A stretch of DNA of 64,000 bases from Symbiodinium natans (taxonomy: Eukaryota; Sar; Dinophyceae; Suessiales; Symbiodiniaceae). Under the pieces are notes generated by a model, which searched no databases, was not told the origin of the DNA, and saw only the letters and a program-made list of their open reading frames with translations. Below are positions 57,685-64,000 of this stretch, one piece after another. The translations under genes were made by a program, and so were the position numbers. Position 1 is the first letter of the stretch. Every line of letters begins with the position of its first letter. Location of the stretch: the NCBI GenBank assembly GCA_905221605.1, contig CAJNDS010000091.1, positions 203,981 to 267,980 on the forward strand, in the 5' to 3' direction.

Positions 57685-58166
57685 GTCCAAACCCCATGAT
57701 GCAAGCTCATCTCTCCGATGTCTGCGAACACCTCTAGCCTCTGACTGTGACCCTAAGCCCTAAGCCCTAAGCCCTCAGCCCTAAGCCCTAAGCCCTAAGC
57801 TCTAAGCCCTCAGCCCTAAGCCCTAAGCTTTAAACCCTAAACCCTAAACAGCACGTTCTCCTCGGGACCAGCACTGGTCCCTTATAATAAAGTAAGTACC
57901 CAAAACCCCCCCACCCTGTTCCTGGATGGCGCGGACCCGGCCTGGGACCTTTCTGGGACCCCCCCCTAGGACAGTCTGGGACCCCCCTGGATCATCCCAG
58001 GACCCGAGACCACCTGCCTGGACCTGTAGAAACCTTCTTACGACTCCTGACATTCAGGACGGAGGAAGCGTTGAGAAGTGGACGGTTGTCTGAGTTTAGG
58101 CCTAAACCCTAAAAGGAATAGGTTTGGGTGGCTTTGCCGCCTTGGCCGGCGTGGGGTGGGAGGAAC

Positions 58167-58217
58167 GTGTTAGATGGCCTTCCACAATCGGGCCAAAGCT
58201 GCTCTTCTTCACAGCAT
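58167..58217 (-). CDS. Exon-like segment, minus-strand gene 2
   Basis: Minus strand: acceptor GAGAAGGCGTAG after a TTTAGGG-ending array, donor ACAC|GTTCCTCC. The phase-1 frame (CCEEEQLWPDCGRPSN) joins both 59140-59232 and 57272-57448. Another open frame reads AVKKSSFGPIVEGHLT. Confidence 0.35.
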
Positions 58218-58231
58218 CTACGCCTTCTCAC

Positions 58232-58328
58232 CCCTAAACCCTAAACCCTAAACCCTAAACCCTAAACCCTAAACCCTAAACCCTAAACCCTAAACCCTAA
58301 ACCCTAAACCCTAAACCCTAACCCTAAA
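58232..58328 (+). repeat. CCCTAAA array
   Basis: About 13 units. Confidence 0.9.
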
Positions 58329-58335
58329 TCGCAAG

Positions 58336-58403
58336 CTCCGGGCATGCCTCGGATCCAATGACTGCCCCCAGGATGAAGCAAAAGCTGTACCTCAGTTTGT
58401 TGG
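58336..58403. CDS. Exon-like segment, strand uncertain
   Basis: Plus: LRACLGSNDCPQDEAKAVPQ... with GCAAG acceptor and GTTTAGGG donor. Minus: YSFCFILGAVIGSEACPELA, membrane-like and phase-compatible with gene 2, but without a GT donor. Confidence 0.35.
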
Positions 58404-58502
58404 GTTTAGGGTTTAGGGTTTAGGGTTTAGGGTTTAGGGTTTAGGGTTTAGGGTTTAGGGTTTAGGGTTTAGGGTTTAGGGTTTAGGGTTTAGGGTTTAG
58501 GG
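58404..58502 (+). repeat. TTTAGGG array, 14 units
   Basis: Perfect heptamers, starting GTTTAGGG directly after 58336-58403. Confidence 0.9.
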
Positions 58503-59139
58503 TTTGAGGGAATTTGGTGCCTTACATACTCCTGATAGGAGGCGATGAGGTGTTCAATTCCCTCCTTCCCTGCTCAAAACCGCTGTGGTGTTGGGTTGTA
58601 GGAACTTCTTAAACCAGGCCTCCCTGGCTGCTAGTGTTTCAACGACCCTTGTCGCGGTGGAGAGGTTTAGGGCTTAGGCTTCAAAGTGCCTAAACCCTAG
58701 GTTCCTAGCCCCCAAAAATACCACCAAAGGTAGGTTCCCTTTATTAGAAAGAATCCCTCTGTTAGGGGACACGTCTTCCCAACGGTCCGTCGTCCGTCCG
58801 TTTAAGGACGAAAGTCATCCCTACCGTGCTGCACTCGGAACTCGTGAAACGCTCCCAAGCCTGATCCAGACGATGATACAGTATTCCAAAGGTTTACGGT
58901 CTGACTAGGGTTTGGCCCTACACCCTACACGCTAAACCCTAAGCCCTAAACCCTAGACCTGAAACTCTCCGAATTCCTGAAACCTCCACTATTCTGGACC
59001 ACCTAGACCGCCCCCAAGTATCCTTCAAGATCCCCTAAGACCCCCAGTAAGGTACGCTTCATTAGGGCCTTATACAGTTTAGGGTTTAGGATTTAGGGTT
59101 TGGGGTCAGGGGGTTCTTGAGGGGTGCAGACCAGGACAC

Positions 59140-59232
59140 CCCTGGCAGATGAGAATGGTCTGCAGGTAGTCCCAGAAACAGCCCTCACCCCAGCAGGAAA
59201 CCGCGTAGCGGTCGCACAGGAACGTGCCGAAC
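59140..59232 (-). CDS. Exon-like segment, minus-strand gene 2
   Basis: Minus strand: CCCTAAA repeats, acceptor CGCTAAACCAG, one base, 30 codons (FGTFLCDRYAVSCWGEGCFW...DYLQTILICQ), donor CAGGG|GTGTCC. The Cys/Trp-rich reading is convincing. The plus strand is also open. Confidence 0.5.
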
Positions 59233-60247
59233 CTGGTTTAGCGACGAGGGGGGTCTAGGGTTTAGGGTTTAGGTGTTAGGGTTGAGGGTTCATGTGGATA
59301 TCTATAGGGGAGGCTTGTAATTAGAGCTTGCAGGGTTTCGTAGGGGAATTTTAGGCCTCACAGGGTTTAGGGTTTAGGGTTTAGGGGGCCTCATAGGGGT
59401 GTACAAGTTTTCTGAGCCAAGGGCTTCTGCGGATTTTGGGTCTCACTCGGTATACATGTTTAAACCAGATAAAGTCTCGCTCGGTATGCCTTTTTAAACC
59501 AGAAATAGGGTTTAGGGTTTTGGGTTTAGGGTTTAGGGTGACCTTTTTCAAGCAGAAATAGGGACAGGAAAGAGATGCTCGAAGCTGACACCCTGATGTC
59601 CTGAACCTAAACAACCCGGTTCAGGATAGGGCAGCTGGTAACTTCCAGCGTCCTCAGTCCTCATTGCTGATGGCGTTTCAAAACCCCCGAGAAGTTAGGG
59701 TTTAGGGTTTAGGGTTTAGGGTTTAGGGTTTAGGGCTTAGCCCCCCCAACCCCACCAACAAGAATGGGACCCGAGAGGCTTCAGGCTGATCAGCTGCCAG
59801 AAGAAGTTCACGCCGATCACCTGTCGGGGGCGGGGGGTTTAGGGTTTAGGGTTTAGGGTTTGGGGGGGGGGGGGGGGGAGTGGCAGGCATTTACAGGAGC
59901 TTAAGCTTTAGTTTGCGTGTGTGTGTAGAGTCGTCCTCAACCAGCAGAGTGGTTGTAAGGGGCAGGGTTTAGGGTTCAGGGTTTGGGGTTCACGGGGGCT
60001 GCCTGTAGGCAATGTAACATGGAGGAGGGCGGGGGGGGGGGGCGGGGGAAAGAGCAGGACAGTTACTTGAAATTTCGGGGCGTGTTGGGCTTACCCTATG
60101 AGGGTCCATGTCAATGATACACTTAAGCCCCAAAGTCCTTTGCCTATGTGCTTTGCTAGAAAAGCGCTGAAACCCAAACGCCAAACCATCTACCCTAAAC
60201 CCAAAAAACCCCTAAAGCCCTAAACCCTAAACCCTAAACACCCATAC

Positions 60248-60331
60248 TTTAGGTCAGCCCCCATGGGCCAGAGGCTCTGGGCCTTCCCGAGAAGGTGTGA
60301 CACGACTGCTTCGAAGGGTGCACCCGCCTTG
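60248..60331 (-). CDS. Exon-like segment, minus-strand gene 2
   Basis: Minus strand: acceptor TTCCCTGGAG, one base and 27 codons (KAGAPFEAVVSHLLGKAQSL...), two bases over, donor CTAAA|GTATGGGTG leading into TTTAGGG repeats. Phase fits 59140-59232. Confidence 0.5.
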
Positions 60332-61442
60332 CTCCAGGGAACCGGAGGGCGGTTTAGGGTTTAGGGTTTAAGGCTTAGGGCTTGGGGCTTGGGGCTTAGG
60401 GCTTAGGGCTCAGGGTTAAGGGTTAAGGGTTAAGTGTCAAGGGTTTGGGGTTTCGGGCTCAGGGTTGGGGGCTGAGGGTTGAAGGTTGAGGGCTTGAAAT
60501 GAGGTCTGAGGGTTCGGGCAAGAACAACCAAGCCGTGCGTGTTCGCGTAAGTACTGGATTGAGAGGGACCTATCCGACGGAAACAGCACTACAGGGCATC
60601 TTAGAATCGGAATTGGGGTTGAAGATGTTAGTGTTTTCGGGCTTTAGGGCCTGAAATTTGGGTTTTGCCGGGGTATCCCCTAACTGCAAACGCCAAACCC
60701 TAAACCTTAACCCGAAGCCCTGGCCCTAGACCCAAAACCAAAACCCATACCCTAAACCCAAAACCAAGGCTTGCGGAGTTCAGACGTGGGCAACGGTGGC
60801 TTCTGGAACACATTGGCCTTTGGGGTGTGGTCTCGACCCTGAACTCCAAGCCCGTTTAGGGTTTAGAGTTTGGGGTTTAGGGTTAGGGGAAGTTTTCTGG
60901 AGATGCCGCTCTGAAAATCCAAACTAACGCACAATTCGTGTTGGTGTTGCTTCTGCAGTCATAGGCTAAGGGTGCGAAGGCGCCGCCCGAAACACCAACG
61001 GGTGATGCTTCCTGTGATGTCTTCACGTGATAGAGGACCCGCAGCTTCGGTGCCCAAACCCGAAAGGCTAAACTCTAAAGCCTAAACCCTAAACCCCAAA
61101 CCCCAAATCCTAAACCCTAAACCCTAAACCCTAAACCCTAACTATAAACCCTGAACCCTGAAGCCTAGACCCTCAACCCTAAACCCCTAACCCACAACCC
61201 CCGTTTCCCTGAACCTCCTGCGCGCCCTAAGCCCTAGACCCTGAACCCTAGACCCTCAACCTTACATCCTAGACCCTGAACCTTCTGACAGCTTCCTTAA
61301 ACCCTAAACCCTAATCCCTACACCCTAAGCCCTAAACCCTAAGCCCGAAAAAGTGAACCTTATGACAGCGTCCCCTTTTGTGGAGCCCGGCACGACCAAG
61401 ACTTCCGGACGGGCCTTCACTGTAGAGACGAACCTCAGCGGG

Positions 61443-61526
61443 TTTAGGGTTTAGGGTTTAGGGTTTAGGGTTTAGGGTTTAGGGTTTAGGGTTTAGGGTT
61501 TAGGGTTAGGGTTTAGGGTTTAGGGT
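61443..61526 (+). repeat. TTTAGGG array
   Basis: About 12 units with one TTAGGG. Confidence 0.9.
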
Positions 61527-61625
61527 GTAGACTAGGGATTTCGGAGGGCTTCGGGTGTTGGGGTCTTAGAGTCTAGGGTCCAAGGGCTTCGGGTTTCCAG
61601 GGCTTGGCTCTAGTGGGTTTAGGGC

Positions 61626-61671
61626 TTTAGGGTTTAGGGTTTAAACCCTAAACCCTAAACCCTAAACCCTA
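61626..61671 (+). repeat. Head-to-head TTTAGGG/CCCTAAA junction
   Basis: 34-bp perfect palindrome (61626-61659) centred on GTTTAAAC. Confidence 0.85.
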
Positions 61672-62852
61672 GGCTTAAGGGCTTGGGATCTTGGGGCTAG
61701 ATGAAGGTGGGGTAAGGGTTTGGATAGCAATGCTGCCACTGCTACTATCTTCTTGCTCCTGCTAAGGAAGTTTCATTGGTGTCGTTCGTATCTATACTTG
61801 TTCGATAGTGGGTTCAAGCGTTTCTGGGTTGTGGTGTGCCTTTCCGTTCTGCGTATTTGGCTCCTGGTTGGTCTTATCTGCCTGGCCGATGCAACAGCAC
61901 TCCAACAATGAAGAACTTCGCATTTCCTGTATGAAGGCTTCAAGCAACCTCGAACGACCTAAACCCCAAAAGCACCCGAAATCCTAAACCCTAAGCCCTA
62001 ATGAGTAAGTCTCTTCACCCCAAAAGCCCTGAACCTTAACCCCAAGCCCTGAAGCCTAAACCCTGCGAACTCTAAACCCTATAAACCCTGCATCCTGCAA
62101 AGCCTGAACTCAAACCCTAGAAACCCTAGAGCCCCCTAGTGGAAATGCTGAACCCCAAAGCCTAAGCCACATACCGATGCTTCCGGGGCGCTCTTCCAAG
62201 CCCACCCCCACCGAAGGTGTGGCGATCAGCAGGAGGTAGGGCTGTTCAGGGGTGTCCGGTTCCAAGGGTTTAGGGCCTCAGGGCCTAAACCCTAAACCCG
62301 AAACCCTAAACCCGAAACCCTAAACTCTAAACCCTGAACCCCCAAAGGTTTCTTGCCGGTTTGGGGGTTTCCGGTTGAAGGTTTGTGTTGCCCTAAACCC
62401 TAAATCCTAAAACCATGGTCTCAGGGTTGGGGCCTTTGGGAACATTGTAGAATTAGGGCAATTCGGGTTCATAAAGTAGGGTTTTCAGGGTTGCTTCTAC
62501 GATTTTATATGGTGTTTACATAGGGTCTGTGGTGTTTAGACTCTCGGGTTTGGGGAGCTTTGGGGTCTAAGGGGTTTGGGCTTTATGTTGGCTTTAGGGC
62601 TTGGGGTAGGTGTGGGCTCACGACGCCTGCCTAGGCACGAACTCTAAACCCTAAACCCTAAGCCCTAAGCCCTAAGCCCTAAGCCCTAAACCCTAAACCC
62701 TGGCTCAGGGTTTCGGTCACAACACTTCATCACGGGTGAAATCACGCCAAGGGAGCCGGAGGATGCAGCTCCCTTGAACCCAAAAAACCCCAACAGGGTT
62801 TAGGGTTTAGGGTTTAGGGTTTTAGGGTTTAGGGTTTAGGGTTTAGGGTTTC

Positions 62853-62945
62853 GGATGTTCCCCCTTATGCTTACAGTCCTTAATCGGGATTCTAGTACCC
62901 GCCATTATAATTCCTATTAATAAGGGCTGTTAGGGGTAACATCCC
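62853..62945. mobile_element. Family A MITE copy
   Basis: GGATGTTCCCCCTTATGCTT at the left and GGGGTAACATCCC at the right, directly after a TTTAGGG array. Confidence 0.6.
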
Positions 62946-63855
62946 AAAACCCGAAACCCCAAAACCCTGAAAACCTCAACCCCCACGACCACCAGCCCGT
63001 TATAGGGTTTTTAAGGGCCCTAATCTCCAACCTCAACCTTAAACCCTAGACCCTAAACCCCAAACCCCTAAAGAACCCCATAAGCCCGAGAGGCAAAGGG
63101 AATGTGAATGCAGAACTCCGCCGTGCCGATGAGCTTGGATCGCAAAGCCCCACCTTATACAGGGTTTAGGGTTTAGGGTTTAGGGTTTAGGGCTTAGGGT
63201 CTAGGGCTTAGGGTTTAGGGTTTAGGGTTTCGGGCTTAAGGTTTAGGGTGTGGGGTCCTCCGGCCTGTGAAACTTTTCGGGATTTTCTAGGACGCCTCGT
63301 TCACGAGTTCCCTACCAAGAATCAGCAAAGTCTTACCTAGAGGCTCCAATACCCCTTAATTCAGGAAGACTCCTTAAACCACAAACGGAACCATCTTATA
63401 CTTGAAGGAAATCCCTAAACCCTAAACCCTAAACCCTAAACCCTAAACCCCTCAACCAACGGGTATTGGAGTCTGTGGGGGAAATCGCTCAGGGCTTAGG
63501 CTGAGTGTTCAGCAGGGGCTGGGAATGCGCCCTCCAGTTTGCACAACACCATTCGCCCAGAAAACCCAAAGCCTGCACCCTAAGCCCTCAACCCTGCCCT
63601 AAACCCTAAACCCTGAACCCTAAACCCTAAACCTTAAATGCAAACAACGCACCCTGCAACTTGAAATTGCAGAAACTGCCAAAAAAAAACAACCGAAGCT
63701 CCTTCAATCTTGAAATGAAACTCCCCGAAACTTTCCCCGAAGCTTTCTCCGACACTTCCCCGGACCTGAACCCTGAACAAATTCCATCAACCCTGAACCC
63801 TACATGGGGTTTCCGAAAGAAGGAGTACCTCCTTATTCTAAGAGAATCCTGGTAT

Positions 63856-63965
63856 CTTGGCTGCACTTAGCAGGGTAGCTATAAATTCAAGTTTTAGCTG
63901 CCTTCTTAAGAAACCCAAAAAACCCAAAAAGGCTGAGGATCTAAAGATACAGTAAAGCACCACAG
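63856..63965 (+). repeat. Family E repeat
   Basis: CTTGGCTGCACTTAGCAGGG, TAGCTATAAATTCAAG, AGGATCTAAAGATACAGTAA, AGCACCACA. Confidence 0.6.
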
Positions 63966-64000
63966 TGGTATTTGGCGGGTGGGCTACTTTAGGGATCCTC

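Larger units (their letters stand above)
60355..63850. other. Array-rich right part
   Basis: Arrays at 60352-60500 (many variants), 61075-61145, 61443-61526, 61626-61671, 62640-62700, 62800-62848, 63158-63245 and 63418-63450. 61380-61442 may hold an exon (VEPGTTKTSGRAFTVETN, acceptor TTATGACAG, donor GTTTAGGG). 61710-61920 is unique with an open hydrophobic frame. No other gene call. Confidence 0.5.

Noticed and set aside
1-64000. The window as a true chromosome end
   Set aside because: Arrays occur in both orientations throughout, are short and variant, and alternate with exons; no terminal run in a single orientation.

Overview
The window looks like nuclear DNA from a dinoflagellate. The evidence is a Ty1/copia element whose polyprotein has the layout I associate with dinoflagellate elements, a fragment of a non-LTR element with a restriction-like endonuclease of a kind common in Symbiodiniaceae, very short exons in long introns, several inverted-repeat element families, and telomere-type heptamers (TTTAGGG/CCCTAAA) scattered throughout. 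The genus cannot be told. There is one 100-N gap (12203-12302). I see no rRNA, no convincing tRNA and no CRISPR array.

Layout. Apart from a few long blocks, the window alternates between telomere-like arrays of 3-40 units in either orientation and 30-400 bp of non-repeat DNA. Many of the non-repeat pieces read as exons: an open frame of about 30-180 bp, an AG just upstream and a GT just downstream. Two chains keep reading phase across introns. One is on the plus strand, about 6.8-11.4 kb. The other is on the minus strand, about 60.3-57.1 kb, and ends in a stop codon. In both, introns tend to open with GTTTAGGG repeats and close with CCCTAAA repeats before the acceptor, so the transcript could fold the two intron ends together. 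Further single exons lie at 0.1-4.3, 13-19, 30-34, 44-52 and 57-60 kb on both strands. Their strand is sometimes uncertain because the array-exon-array pattern is symmetric.

The largest feature is a copia LTR retrotransposon at 35284-43859. It has identical 149-bp LTRs and a 5-bp CTAAA target duplication inside a telomere-like array. It encodes Gag, an aspartic protease, a SAP-like segment in another frame, a 2OG-Fe(II) oxygenase-like domain, a weak methyltransferase-like segment, integrase, reverse transcriptase and RNase H. Frame breaks, including one inside the integrase core, suggest this copy cannot move on its own.

Other mobile DNA: a 5'-truncated endonuclease-type LINE fragment (21.3-22.3 kb); several inverted-repeat (MITE-like) families, one with an eight-fold amplified 64-bp core (6055-6607); a 318-bp insertion with a 16-bp target duplication that carries an open frame (20866-21183); and a 405-bp inverted-repeat element that splits a decayed Kelch gene (54.4-55.6 kb). 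A less repetitive block at 23.7-25.4 kb holds a minus-strand coding fragment starting at a good ATG. TA/CA microsatellites and long poly-G/poly-C runs are common.
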